A stretch of 61,183 nucleotides of DNA from Ferranicluibacter rubi (GTDB taxonomy: Bacteria; Pseudomonadota; Alphaproteobacteria; Rhizobiales; Rhizobiaceae). Each line of letters opens with the position of its first letter. The first letter of the stretch is position 1. The translations under genes and the position numbers were made by a program. Of the stretch, positions 10,191 to 18,687 are shown in pieces. The stretch lies in assembly GCF_011603255.1 (NCBI RefSeq), contig NZ_JAANCM010000018.1:1-61183 (forward strand), given 5' to 3'. The notes under the pieces are model-generated. The model saw only the letters and a program-made list of their open reading frames with translations. It was not told where the DNA came from and made no database searches.

Positions 10191-10913
10191 TCAGTTGTCG
10201 GTGACGATGGTGGCGCGGCCGCCGCCCGTCAGGATATCGGTGAACCCGCCCTTCTCATGGATCGAGAAGACGATGATCGGAATGCTGTTTTCGCGCGCGA
10301 GCGCCACGGCCGAAACGTCCATGACCGCGAGGCCCTTGTCGAGCACTTCGCTATGCGTCAGCCGCTCGAAGCGGGTCGCGTTCGGGTCCTTCTTGGGGTC
10401 GGCCGAATAGATGCCGTCCACTTGCGTGCCCTTGAAGATCGCCTGGGCGCCCATTTCCGCTGCGCGGAGGGCAGCGGCCGAATCAGTCGTGAAGAACGGG
10501 TTGCCCGTGCCGCCGGCAAAGATCACGACGCGGCCGAGTGACAGGTGGTAGAGCGTCGCGCGCTGGGAAAAGCTCTCGCAGATCTCCGGCATGGCGATGG
10601 CCGACAGGACCACCGTGTCGATGTCGAGCTTGCGCAGCGAGGTCGCCAGCGCCAGCGCATTGATGACGGTCGCCAGCATGCCCATATGGTCGCCCGTCAC
10701 GCGGTCGCCACCCTTGGACGCCACAGCGACACCACGGAAGATGTTGCCGCCACCGACGACCACGCCCACTTCGACGCCCATGGCGCGTGCAGCGGCGATG
10801 TCGGAGGCGATCCGGTCGACAACGGTAACGTCGATGCCAAACCCCTGATCGCCCATCAGCGCTTCGCCGGAGGCTTTCAAAAGTACGCGTTTATACAGCG
10901 GTTCGGCCGACAT
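10191..10913 (-). CDS. pyrH: Uridylate kinase
   Basis: Hexameric UMP kinase (amino acid kinase fold) that phosphorylates UMP to UDP for pyrimidine and UDP-sugar synthesis. The 240-residue product begins MSAEPLYKRVLLKASGEAL, with VVVGGGNIFRG as the nucleotide-binding loop and QAIFKGTQVDGIYSADP near the C-terminus. The ATG at 10913 was preferred over an upstream in-frame ATG at 10970 because an AGGAG sits at proper distance before it and homology begins there. It lies between tsf and frr. Confidence 0.96.
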   Translation of the reverse strand: MSAEPLYKRVLLKASGEALMGDQGFGIDVTVVDRIASDIAAARAMGVEVGVVVGGGNIFRGVAVASKGGDRVTGDHMGMLATVINALALATSLRKLDIDTVVLSAIAMPEICESFSQRATLYHLSLGRVVIFAGGTGNPFFTTDSAAALRAAEMGAQAIFKGTQVDGIYSADPKKDPNATRFERLTHSEVLDKGLAVMDVSAVALARENSIPIIVFSIHEKGGFTDILTGGGRATIVTDN

Positions 10914-11049
10914 CGTCACTCCTGTCGTGGCGCGCGTCCGGTCGTCCGGCGCGCTGTTTGGGTCAAGCATACGGCACCCGCAGAGGCTGCATCGCTTCCG
11001 GACGATCAGTCCACCGGATCGACGCTAATTGCGTCCAGCCGGATACACG

Positions 11050-11080
11050 AAGGGCACCGCGTTGTCCACGCGATGCCCTT
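11050..11080 (-). terminator. Hairpin downstream of tsf
   Basis: aagggcaccgcg (11050-11061) pairs with cgcgatgccctt (11069-11080) across a 7-nt loop, with one G-U type mismatch. It lies between the tsf stop and pyrH start. The T tract on the minus strand is poor, so it may attenuate rather than stop transcription. Confidence 0.45.
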
Positions 11081-11106
11081 CCGATTTGCGCAAAGCTGAA
11101 GAAGAA

Positions 11107-12033
11107 TCAGCCCTTGGCGACAGCGGCCACTTCGGCTGCGAAGTCGCTTTCTTCCTTCTCGACGCCTTCGCCGAGCAGGAGGCGGGCCATGCCCGTGACT
11201 TCGATCGGCGCGCCGACCGTCTTTTCGGCTTCCTTGATGGCAGCCTCGACCGTGAGGTCGGGGTTCATCACGAAGGACTGGCTGAGCAGCGCGACTTCTT
11301 CGAAGAACTTGCGCATGCGGCCATCGACCATCTTTTCGATGATGTTGTCCGGCTTGCCCGACGCACGGGACTGCTCGATGAACACGTTGCGTTCGCGTTC
11401 GGCAACCGCTGCATCGACTTCCGTCGAGCGGATGGCGAGCGGGTTGGTGGCAGCGATGTGCATGGCGACCTGGCGGCCGATGGCGTTCAGGGCGTCCTTG
11501 TCGCCGGTGGACTTCAGAGCCACGAGCACGCCGAGCTTGCCGAGACCGTCGGCCACCGCATTGTGGATGTAGGTCGAGACGACGCCGTCCTCGACGGAGA
11601 GCAGGGCTGCACGGCGCAGCGTCATGTTCTCGCCGATCGTGCCGATCGCGTCCTTGATGCTGTCGGAAACCGACTTGCCGGTCGCGGGATAGGTGGCGGC
11701 GTTGATCGCATCGACCGTGCCGTCCGTGTCGACGGCGACTTTGGCGAAGCCGCGAACCAGTTCCTGGAAGGCGTCGTTACGGGCGACGAAGTCGGTCTCG
11801 GAGTTGACTTCGATGACGACGGCCTTGGTGCCGGCGCTGGTGATGCCGATCAGGCCTTCGGCGGCCGTGCGGCCTGACTTCTTGTCGGCCTTGGCGATGC
11901 CCTTGGCGCGCAGCCAGTCGATCGCGGCTTCCATGTCGCCGTTGGTTTCGCCCAGTGCCTTCTTGCAATCCATCATGCCTGCGCCGGACTTCTCGCGCAG
12001 TTCCTTCACCATTGCTGCAGTAATGGTCGTCAT
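11107..12033 (-). CDS. tsf: Elongation factor Ts
   Basis: Nucleotide exchange factor for EF-Tu. The 308-residue protein shows the family start [20 protein letters not shown] followed by KKAL, then [12 protein letters not shown]-type core [15 protein letters not shown] and the C-terminal dimerisation region. Length and gene order after rpsB are standard. A hairpin with a T-rich tail lies between rpsB and this gene, so the level relative to rpsB may be adjusted there. Confidence 0.97.
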   Translation of the reverse strand: MTTITAAMVKELREKSGAGMMDCKKALGETNGDMEAAIDWLRAKGIAKADKKSGRTAAEGLIGITSAGTKAVVIEVNSETDFVARNDAFQELVRGFAKVAVDTDGTVDAINAATYPATGKSVSDSIKDAIGTIGENMTLRRAALLSVEDGVVSTYIHNAVADGLGKLGVLVALKSTGDKDALNAIGRQVAMHIAATNPLAIRSTEVDAAVAERERNVFIEQSRASGKPDNIIEKMVDGRMRKFFEEVALLSQSFVMNPDLTVEAAIKEAEKTVGAPIEVTGMARLLLGEGVEKEESDFAAEVAAVAKG

Positions 12034-12180
12034 CGTCTTGGCCTCTTTCTGTGTCTCGTCCGGTGCGCTCAGATACGGTCGAGCGGCGTTTGCCGGAAAG
12101 TGTGTGAGGGTGTGCCCCCTCAGGATGACATCGTGATGAACAGTCTCACCCGATGTGGACCCGCACCGTGGCGGTATCCT

Positions 12181-12226
12181 CGAAAAGAAGCGGGGCCGCC
12201 CACTTCATCAGTCGCAAACGGCCCCG
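12181..12226 (-). terminator. Hairpin between rpsB and tsf (possible attenuator)
   Basis: cggggccg (12191-12198) pairs perfectly with cggccccg (12219-12226); on the minus strand the stem is followed by CTTCTTTTCG (12190-12181). It lies in the 247-bp rpsB-tsf gap. A second short stem, ggcacc/ggtgcc, is at 12243-12259. Partial termination between the two genes is an inference. Confidence 0.5.
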
Positions 12227-12280
12227 TTCGGTCAATCGTGGCTGGCACCGCTCCGGTGCCGCCGATGATCGTGCTTGGTA

Positions 12281-13054
12281 TCAGGCGTCGGTCGCGACGG
12301 CTTCTTCCAGAGCCGGCTCGAGCGGCAGGTCGGCGGATGCGCCGAGGTCGCGGCCGGACGAACCCTGCTGACGGGCGATGCCGTCGAGGGCTGCACGGGC
12401 GATCAGGTCGCAATACAGCGAGATGGCGCGAGAAGCGTCGTCATTGCCGGGGATCGCGTAATCGATCTGGTCCGGATCGCAGTTCGAGTCGATAACGGCG
12501 ACGACCGGGATGCCAAGACGCTTGGCTTCTTCGATCGCGATCGACTCCTTGTTGGTGTCGATGATGAACATCAGGTCGGGAACGCCGCCCATGTCTCGGA
12601 TACCGCCGAGAGCGCGGTTGAGCTTTTCGCGCTCGCGCTCGAGGTTCAGGCGTTCCTTCTTGGTGAAGCCCGAAGCGTCGGACGCAAGGATCTCGTCGAG
12701 CTTGCGCAGGCGCTGGATCGAGTTGGAGATCGTCTTCCAGTTGGTCATCATGCCGCCGAGCCAGCGGGCGTTGACGTAATACTGGGCCGAACGCTTTGCG
12801 CTGTCCGCGATGATTTCCGACGCCTGGCGCTTGGTGCCGACGAAGAGAACGCGGCCGCCCTTGGCAACCGTGTCGCTGACGGCCTGAAGGGCGCGCGACA
12901 GCATGGGCACGGTCTGTGCAAGGTCGATGATGTGAACGTTGGAACGTTCGCCGAAGATGTAGGGCTTCATCTTCGGGTTCCAGCGGTGAGTCTGGTGGCC
13001 GAAGTGAACACCAGCTTCAAGAAGCTGGCGCATGCTGAAATCGGGCAATGCCAT
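12281..13054 (-). CDS. rpsB: 30S ribosomal protein S2
   Basis: Small-subunit ribosomal protein. The 257 residues begin [20 protein letters not shown], and contain [11 protein letters not shown] and GTNIP-type [18 protein letters not shown]. The ATG at 13054 has AAGGA eight bases upstream; a longer in-frame extension to 13132 lacks family similarity. It is the first gene of the minus-strand run toward lpxB and has a candidate promoter at 13180-13208. The acidic Ala/Glu-rich C-terminus is usual in rhizobia. Confidence 0.97.
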   Translation of the reverse strand: MALPDFSMRQLLEAGVHFGHQTHRWNPKMKPYIFGERSNVHIIDLAQTVPMLSRALQAVSDTVAKGGRVLFVGTKRQASEIIADSAKRSAQYYVNARWLGGMMTNWKTISNSIQRLRKLDEILASDASGFTKKERLNLEREREKLNRALGGIRDMGGVPDLMFIIDTNKESIAIEEAKRLGIPVVAVIDSNCDPDQIDYAIPGNDDASRAISLYCDLIARAALDGIARQQGSSGRDLGASADLPLEPALEEAVATDA

Positions 13055-13179
13055 GCCGTTTATCCTTTTCCGGTTGAACCTCCGTGGGGAAAACAGCACC
13101 ATCAGATGACGGTGCCACCGGGCGGAACGCAACGGATGTCTCCCGAAACGTCCCAGACCCCACGTGTGGAATGCGGCCC

Positions 13180-13208
13180 GCCATACAGCGGGACGCCGCG
13201 GATATCAA
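13180..13208 (-). promoter_or_regulatory. Candidate housekeeping promoter of rpsB
   Basis: On the minus strand TTGATA (13208-13203), a 17-bp spacer and TATGGC (13185-13180) form a good sigma-70 type promoter about 125 bp before the rpsB start. This leaves room for the long leader often seen before rpsB. No other match of this quality was seen in the gap. Confidence 0.55.
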
Positions 13209-13258
13209 GGAAAAAGGCGTGAAGTTCGAGGTTTTATGCCCTCAATCGCCGACGCTGC

Positions 13259-14101
13259 CTACTTGCAGGTGCCCTCGCCGCCCTGCTTGAACATTTCGAG
13301 GTTGGCCAGTTTGCCGCTGAGCACGAAGTCCCCGTAATCCATCGTCAGGTCGCGGGTGATGCCATTCTCATAGAGCTTGAAGGCCATGCGGTAGATCGGC
13401 ACGGCGTCTCCCGTCGCCTCGTCGTTGAAGTAGGAGATCGTCACCGGCCAGAACGGCTTTTGCGCCATCACGCCGGCTTTGCCGACATCCGCATCCTCGT
13501 CGCCGGCCTTCGGCTTGTGCTGCGCGCCGACCAGCGTCGTCGTCACCAGCGTCTTGTCGCCGCTGTCGGAGCCGTCGAAGATCCGCGATTCGAAAATTTT
13601 GTCGCCGCGCTTGGCGCGGTCGATCACTTCGAGCATATGCTCGGTCGGAAACAGGCTGTGGGCCAGCGCCACCTCCCGCTTGTCCGGCGCCGTCAGGTCC
13701 ACCGTCACACCGTCCTTGGCGTCATGGGCGAGCCCACGCACTTCCTTGTCCAGCTTCTCGTCGGTGAAGGAGCGCGTGAGGAAGCGGAAATTGCCGGTCT
13801 TCAGGTCCTCGAAGGTTGTCGTCTGCTGGTCCGTCAGCCGCACGTCCTCGCCGGTATCCACCTTGGTCACGAAGCGGAAGCTCACCGTATAGCCGTCGCA
13901 GGCCGAGCCGTTGAACTCGTAGACCATGCGGCCGTACATGCTGGAAATGCCCGAGCGCTCTGAGGAATCCTTCAGCTCGAGATCGTAGACGGCACGATGC
14001 GGAACCAGGATGTTCGCCGTGGCGTTCCCCGTCCCGACCACCGTCGTCCCCAGAAGTGCTGCGGATACGACGACGGATCGGGTCATGCCTGAACGAAACA
14101 T
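13259..14101 (-). CDS. eipB: Cell envelope integrity protein EipB (DUF1849)
   Basis: Periplasmic beta-spiral protein of the EipB/DUF1849 family, known in Brucella to maintain envelope integrity under stress. The 280-residue precursor has a signal peptide ending near residue 29 (ATA/NILVPHRAVYDLEL). Two cysteines, Cys68 in GSACDGYTVSFRF and Cys279 in the C-terminal GEGTCK, correspond to the conserved disulfide of the family. It is transcribed on its own, divergently from the RidA-like gene, and ends about 50 bp before the rpsB promoter. Confidence 0.9.
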   Translation of the reverse strand: MFRSGMTRSVVVSAALLGTTVVGTGNATANILVPHRAVYDLELKDSSERSGISSMYGRMVYEFNGSACDGYTVSFRFVTKVDTGEDVRLTDQQTTTFEDLKTGNFRFLTRSFTDEKLDKEVRGLAHDAKDGVTVDLTAPDKREVALAHSLFPTEHMLEVIDRAKRGDKIFESRIFDGSDSGDKTLVTTTLVGAQHKPKAGDEDADVGKAGVMAQKPFWPVTISYFNDEATGDAVPIYRMAFKLYENGITRDLTMDYGDFVLSGKLANLEMFKQGGEGTCK

Positions 14102-14243
14102 TCAACTGCTCCTGTTGGATCGACGCGCGATGCTATATTGAAGCATGCGTCGAAAGCGGGGCGGCGGATCGGTTTCCGCCGCAACGCACAATGAAGTGCA
14201 TGACGCATTCCCCATGAGAATACAATATTGTCCGGAGACATCC

Positions 14244-14711
14244 ATGTCCGCAGAAATCGAAGCCCGCATCGAACAGCTCGGCATCACCCTGCCGGTTGCC
14301 GCCGCCCCGGCCGCAAACTACGTCCCCTTCGTCATCAGCGGCCAGCACCTCTATATTTCCGGACAGCTGCCGATGGAAAACGGCAAGGTCGCCGTGCTCG
14401 GTCTCGTGGGCGCTGACGTTGATGTCACCGGCGCCCAGCGCGCCGCCGAACTCTGCGCCATCAACGTGCTGGCCCAGGCCAAGGCGGCGCTTGACGGCGA
14501 TCTCGGCCGCATCCGCCGCATCGTCAAGCTGAACGGCTTCATCGCCTCGGCGCCGGGCTTCACCGACCAGCACCTCGTCATGAACGGCGCGTCAAACCTC
14601 ATCGTCACCATCCTCGGCGAAGCCGGCGTCCACGCCCGCGCCGCCGTCGGCATGGCCGGCCTGCCCTTCAACGCCGCCGTCGAGATCGACGCCGTCATCG
14701 AGATCGCGTGA
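14244..14711 (+). CDS. RidA family protein
   Basis: Member of the RidA/YjgF/YER057c/UK114 superfamily; canonical RidA hydrolyses reactive enamines and imines. The 155-residue product is longer than classical RidA (about 128) and belongs to the branch with LPVAAAPAANYVPFVISG at the N-terminus and GAQRAAELCAINVLAQAKA, whose substrate is not known. The ATG at 14244 follows GGAGA. The stop overlaps the GTG start of the next gene (GTGA), so it is first in a four-gene plus-strand unit. Confidence 0.9.
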   Translation: MSAEIEARIEQLGITLPVAAAPAANYVPFVISGQHLYISGQLPMENGKVAVLGLVGADVDVTGAQRAAELCAINVLAQAKAALDGDLGRIRRIVKLNGFIASAPGFTDQHLVMNGASNLIVTILGEAGVHARAAVGMAGLPFNAAVEIDAVIEIA

Positions 14712-15472
14712 CGAAGATGCCCGCACTTTCTCAGAATAAGGACACTTCTTTCCTAAAGGCCCAGCCGGTCGCCCATCGCGGCTACCACGACATGAACAAT
14801 GCGATCTGGGAAAACACCATCTCCGCCTTCCAGCGCGCCATCGACCACGGCTACGCCATCGAATGCGACCTGCAATATACGGCGGACGGCGTGCCCGTGG
14901 TCTTCCACGATGACGACATGAAGCGCCTCTGCGGCGTCGAGGGCGACATCCGCGTGAAGACCGTCGGCGAACTCGGCCTGTTCTCCATCGGCAACACGTC
15001 CGACCGCATCCCCTCGCTCTCCCAGCTCCTGCGCCTCGTCAAGGGCCGCGTGCCCCTGGTGCTGGAGCTGAAGGGCCGCCAGGGCGACGACGAGGGCTTT
15101 GCCGATTCCGTGGTCGATATCCTCGAAAGCTATAGCGGCCCGGTCGCGCTGATGAGCTTCGACCACTGGCTGCTCAAGGACCTGAAGGCGCTCGAATCGC
15201 GCTTCCCCCTCGGCCTCACCGCCGAAGGCGCACGGCCGGAGGAGTTTGCGCTGCACGAGGAAGCCATGGCGCTCGGTCTCGATTTCATCTCCTACCACTA
15301 TGGCCACCTGCCGAACCCCTTCATCTCGGCCCAGCGCGACCTCGGCCGCACCGTGATCACCTGGACAGTGCGCGACGAGGCGGCGGCGGACCACACCTTC
15401 CTGCATGCCGACCAGATGACCTTCGAGGGCTTCGAACCGCGGCCGCGTTCAACCGGGGATCTGGTGGCCTGA
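14708..15472 (+). CDS. ugpQ: Glycerophosphodiester phosphodiesterase
   Basis: Cytosolic GDPD hydrolysing glycerophosphodiesters to glycerol-3-phosphate and an alcohol. The 254-residue protein shows the catalytic and metal residues in order: VAHRGYHD (His23, Arg24), ENTISAF (Glu35, Asn36), IECDLQYTADG (Glu52, Asp54) and VVFHDD (His67). No signal peptide is present. The GTG at 14708 overlaps the upstream stop; an ATG at 14717 is the alternative. It is followed three bases later by the acetyltransferase-like gene. Confidence 0.92.
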   Translation: MTKMPALSQNKDTSFLKAQPVAHRGYHDMNNAIWENTISAFQRAIDHGYAIECDLQYTADGVPVVFHDDDMKRLCGVEGDIRVKTVGELGLFSIGNTSDRIPSLSQLLRLVKGRVPLVLELKGRQGDDEGFADSVVDILESYSGPVALMSFDHWLLKDLKALESRFPLGLTAEGARPEEFALHEEAMALGLDFISYHYGHLPNPFISAQRDLGRTVITWTVRDEAAADHTFLHADQMTFEGFEPRPRSTGDLVA

Positions 15473-15475
15473 CGC

Positions 15476-16684
15476 ATGGCAGACGAAGTCAGCATCCGCA
15501 TCGAGACGTCGTTCAGGGACATCGACAAGGCCGCCTGGGATCGCCTCATCGGCACGTCGAAGGGCTCGAGCACCCCTGAGGTGCCCTTCAACCCCTTCGT
15601 CTCCCACGCCTATCTCTCGGCGCTCGAGGACTCCGGCTCGGCCACGGCCGAGACCGGCTGGCTCGGCCAGCATCTGCTGATGGAAGATGGCAACGGCGCG
15701 CTGGCCGGCGCGCTCGTCTGCTACCTGAAGAACCACAGCCAAGGCGAGTACGTCTTCGACCACGGCTGGGCCGATGCGCTGGAGCGGGCAGGCGGGCGCT
15801 ATTACCCGAAACTCCAAAGCTCCGTGCCCTTCACCCCGGCCACAGGCCCGCGCCTGCTGGCGGCGTCCGAGCCCTTCTCAGCCGAAGCCGTGCACATGGC
15901 GCTGGCGGCGGGCCTGACGGAGCTTGCCAAGCGCCACAAGGTCTCCTCCGCCCACGTCACCTTCGTGCCCGAAGCGGAAGTTCCGACCTTCGAGGACGCC
16001 GACTTTCTCCATCGCACGGACCAGCAATTCCACTTCACCAATGACAACTATGCCAGCCACGACGATTTCCTGGAGACGCTCGCCTCCCGCAAGCGCAAGG
16101 CGCTGAAGAAGGAGCGCCGCGCGGCGCTCGAAAACGGCATCACAGTGGACTGGCTGACCGGCGCGGACTTGACCGAAGAGATCTGGGATCAGTTCTTCCG
16201 CTTCTACATGGACACCGGCAGCCGCAAATGGGGCCGCCCCTACCTCACCCGCGCCTTCTACTCGCTGATATCAGAGCGCATGGCCGACGATATCCTCCTC
16301 GTCATGGCCAAGCGCGAGGGCCGCTACATCGCCGGCGCCATCAACTTCATCGGCGGCGATGCCCTCTACGGCCGCCACTGGGGTGCGATCGAGGATCACC
16401 CCTTCCTGCATTTCGAGGTCTGCTACCACCAGGCCATCGATTTCGCGATTTCCCGCGGCCTGAAGCGCGTCGAAGCCGGCGCGCAAGGGGAGCACAAGCT
16501 CGCCCGCGGCTACCTCCCCGTCACCACCCACTCCGCCCACTACTTCACGCATCCCGGCCTGAAACACGCGGTTGCCGATTATCTCGAGCGCGAACGCCTC
16601 GACGTGGAAGCCATGGGCGACATCCTCACCGAGCACAGCCCCTTCCGGAAGGGCGAGCGGCAGGATGTGGAATCCGACACCTGA
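15476..16684 (+). CDS. GNAT / FemAB-like N-acyltransferase (PF04339 type)
   Basis: 402-residue protein of the peptidogalycan/FemAB-like group (formerly DUF482), a double-GNAT fold of uncertain substrate. Visible conserved segments are NPFVSHAYLSALEDSGS, FDHGWADALERAG, the basic SRKRKALKKERRAAL, and VEAGAQGEHKLARGY with THSAHYF near the C-terminus. It is tightly coupled to the phosphodiesterase (3-bp gap) and precedes HIT. By family an aminoacyl- or acyl-transfer reaction is expected; the acceptor cannot be told from sequence. Confidence 0.85.
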   Translation: MADEVSIRIETSFRDIDKAAWDRLIGTSKGSSTPEVPFNPFVSHAYLSALEDSGSATAETGWLGQHLLMEDGNGALAGALVCYLKNHSQGEYVFDHGWADALERAGGRYYPKLQSSVPFTPATGPRLLAASEPFSAEAVHMALAAGLTELAKRHKVSSAHVTFVPEAEVPTFEDADFLHRTDQQFHFTNDNYASHDDFLETLASRKRKALKKERRAALENGITVDWLTGADLTEEIWDQFFRFYMDTGSRKWGRPYLTRAFYSLISERMADDILLVMAKREGRYIAGAINFIGGDALYGRHWGAIEDHPFLHFEVCYHQAIDFAISRGLKRVEAGAQGEHKLARGYLPVTTHSAHYFTHPGLKHAVADYLERERLDVEAMGDILTEHSPFRKGERQDVESDT

Positions 16685-16703
16685 TATTTACAAGGGACCT
16701 CTC

Positions 16704-17126
16704 ATGACCCAGTACGACACCAACAACATCTTCGCAAAAATCCTGCGCGGCGAGATCCCCTCCCACACGGTCTACGAAGACGACGCCGTCATCGCCTTCA
16801 TGGACGTCATGCCGCAGGCCGACGGCCACGCGCTCGTCGTGCCGAAATCCCCTTCGCGCAACCTGCTCGACGCCGACCCCGCCACCCTGCCCGCGCTGAT
16901 CGCCGCCGTCCAAAAACTCGCCGTCGCCTCGAAAAAGGCCTTCGTGGCCGACGGCATCACCATCATGCAGTTCAACGAAGCCCCCGCCGGCCAGTCCGTC
17001 TTCCACCTCCACTTTCACATCATCCCCCGCCACGAAGGCCACCCCATGCGCGCCCATTCCGGCACCATGGAAGACGGCGACATCCTGAAGGCCAACGCCG
17101 AAAAACTTCGCGCCGCATTGGGATAA
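16704..17126 (+). CDS. HIT family protein (Hint type)
   Basis: 140-residue histidine triad nucleotide hydrolase/transferase. The triad reads HLHFHIIPR (about residues 100-108), with FAKILRGEIPSHTVYEDDA at the N-terminus as in Hint proteins. Substrates of the family are adenosine 5'-phosphoramidates and related adducts. The start at 16704 has AAGGGA upstream. It is last in the RidA-phosphodiesterase-GNAT-HIT unit and is followed by a palindromic element rather than a classical terminator. Confidence 0.93.
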   Translation: MTQYDTNNIFAKILRGEIPSHTVYEDDAVIAFMDVMPQADGHALVVPKSPSRNLLDADPATLPALIAAVQKLAVASKKAFVADGITIMQFNEAPAGQSVFHLHFHIIPRHEGHPMRAHSGTMEDGDILKANAEKLRAALG

Positions 17127-17150
17127 GGAAGCCGCGCACGCCACCCTGCC

Positions 17151-17258
17151 GTCATGCTCGGGCCTGTCCCGAGCATCTGCTGCACTGCCCGAGATCTGAA
17201 GGACCATGGTGTTCGCGGGGACGACAGCAGATCCTCGGCACAAGGCCTCGGGATGACG
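17151..17258. repeat. RIME1-like palindromic intergenic element
   Basis: A 108-bp element bounded by gtcatgctcgggcctgtccc and its imperfect inverse ending ggcctcgggatgac. Each half holds an inner palindrome (ctcggg...cccgag and its partner), so RNA could form one long stem with side arms. Size and the gtcat...cccgag-atctgc layout resemble RIME1, the intergenic element described in Rhizobium. It fills the gap between the HIT gene and the convergent membrane protein. Confidence 0.7.
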
Positions 17259-17286
17259 TCTCGCGAGGTCTGCGCGCGTTTCAGTC

Positions 17287-18306
17287 CTATCGAAACGCCG
17301 CCCGCATCAAAAACAGCGCCGCGCCGAGAATCAGCAGCGGCATCACCAAAATCTTCACGAGATAGGAAACCGCGATCGCGATCGAGGCCGTGAACAGGTC
17401 GGACGAGATTGCGATACCGTCGGTGATGACCTTGGTCTTGGACGCCACCCCCTCCGTCAGCGAGGTCACCAGCCCGGAGGCCGCCGAGACCGTGCCCGAG
17501 ATCGCTGATTGCGACTGATCGACCGCCGAGCCGAGCCGCCCGAGGAAACTCGTATCCGGTGCGGCTTGCGGAACGGCGGGCACCTGCGTCTCCCGGAGCG
17601 CATCGATCTGCCCGACGGCTTCCGCGTCGTAATCCGCATTGATCCGGTCGAACACGACAGTCGCGCCCTGCCAGGCATCGTCCGTCATGCGCGCGCCCGC
17701 ATGGAAGGCGACGGCATAGGACAGCGGCAGCACCACCGCCCCCAGCAGGCAGAGCGTCAGCACCGCATGCATCAGCCGCTCCGCAAAGCGCGGCAGCCGA
17801 CGTCGCGTGAGGCTGACACATGCCCGCAGCAGCGACACGCCGGCAAGCCCGATGGCCGCCACCTTGGCGACCGGCAGGAACAGCGTCGAGAGCACACCCG
17901 AGACGATGGCGAGCCAGAAGAGTAGGTCGGCCATCCGGTCGATCGTGTTCGTCACCGGCTGCAGCAGCTGCCCCGGGCTCGCAGTCACCGAAGCCACCCC
18001 GACGCCGCCGGTCACATCCGCATCCTTCGCCACGCTCATCACCGAGTTCATCACCCGCAGCGTGCCGTAGAGCGCCGTGCTGCCGATGGTGACGTCGCGA
18101 TTATACTGCGCCGCTCGGTCCGCCAGCGGATTGACGACGACGAGCAGCACGCCGAGTGCTGCCAGCGCCAGCCAGCGAAGGCAGAGCGCGGCGCGCCTCG
18201 GCCCCGAGGCCCGCCGCTGAAGCAGACTGCCATCGCCCGCATCCCGACGCGGCATCCTCCCGTCGATCATAGCTGAGGTATTTCTGGCCATAGGGCTCCC
18301 GCTCAT
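17287..18306 (-). CDS. Unrecognised inner-membrane protein
   Basis: 339 residues, function not recognised. There is a basic N-terminus (about 45 residues), a membrane segment with LRWLALAALGVLLVVV, a polar stretch with repeated Val/Asp (KDADVTGGVGVASV), two further hydrophobic regions (LLFWLAIVSGVLSTLFLPVA and AVLTLCLLGAVVLPLSYAVA), a soluble Ser/Thr/Ala-rich portion (about 230-290) and a C-terminal hydrophobic hairpin ending LILGAALFLMRAAFR. It starts six bases after the azlD stop, so it is probably cotranscribed with azlCD. In-frame ATGs at 18291 and 18270 are alternative starts. Confidence 0.75.
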   Translation of the reverse strand: MSGSPMARNTSAMIDGRMPRRDAGDGSLLQRRASGPRRAALCLRWLALAALGVLLVVVNPLADRAAQYNRDVTIGSTALYGTLRVMNSVMSVAKDADVTGGVGVASVTASPGQLLQPVTNTIDRMADLLFWLAIVSGVLSTLFLPVAKVAAIGLAGVSLLRACVSLTRRRLPRFAERLMHAVLTLCLLGAVVLPLSYAVAFHAGARMTDDAWQGATVVFDRINADYDAEAVGQIDALRETQVPAVPQAAPDTSFLGRLGSAVDQSQSAISGTVSAASGLVTSLTEGVASKTKVITDGIAISSDLFTASIAIAVSYLVKILVMPLLILGAALFLMRAAFR

Positions 18307-18312
18307 CTCGTG

Positions 18313-18663
18313 TCAGAACCCGAGAAGATAGAGCCCTGCCCCCAGAAAGGCGATGGCCGCGGCGATGCCGATGGCCGGCACCTGCCGTCCGAGAAAGAAG
18401 GCGAGCGCGCCGACGGCGATCGACCCCACGCGCAGCCAGAGCGGCGAGCTTTCCAGAACGCCGGTGGGAAACACGATGAGCTTGGAAACGACGCCCGCCA
18501 CCAGCGCGGTCGCCACGGCCCGCACCCAGTTGAGAACCTCGGAATCCTCCCGTAGCCGCCGCCCGGCGACGACGCCGAGCCAGCGCCAGATGTCGGTCGC
18601 GAGAAACCCGGCAATCGCGATGAACACGTAGCCCCAGGCATCCGGTTGCCAGTTCATGCCCAT
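18313..18663 (-). CDS. azlD: AzlD family branched-chain amino acid exporter subunit
   Basis: Small subunit of the AzlCD-type amino acid exporter (PF05437). The 116-residue protein has four hydrophobic segments, e.g. GYVFIAIAGFLATDIWRWLG, AVATALVAGVVSKLIVFP and IAVGALAFFLGR, and the expected length. It sits 24 bp after azlC in the same direction. In this family AzlC and AzlD work together; valine/azaleucine-like substrates are known for B. subtilis AzlCD, but substrate here is inferred only by family. Confidence 0.85.
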   Translation of the reverse strand: MGMNWQPDAWGYVFIAIAGFLATDIWRWLGVVAGRRLREDSEVLNWVRAVATALVAGVVSKLIVFPTGVLESSPLWLRVGSIAVGALAFFLGRQVPAIGIAAAIAFLGAGLYLLGF

Positions 18664-18687
18664 TCCCCCATCAAACCCGGGCCCCCA

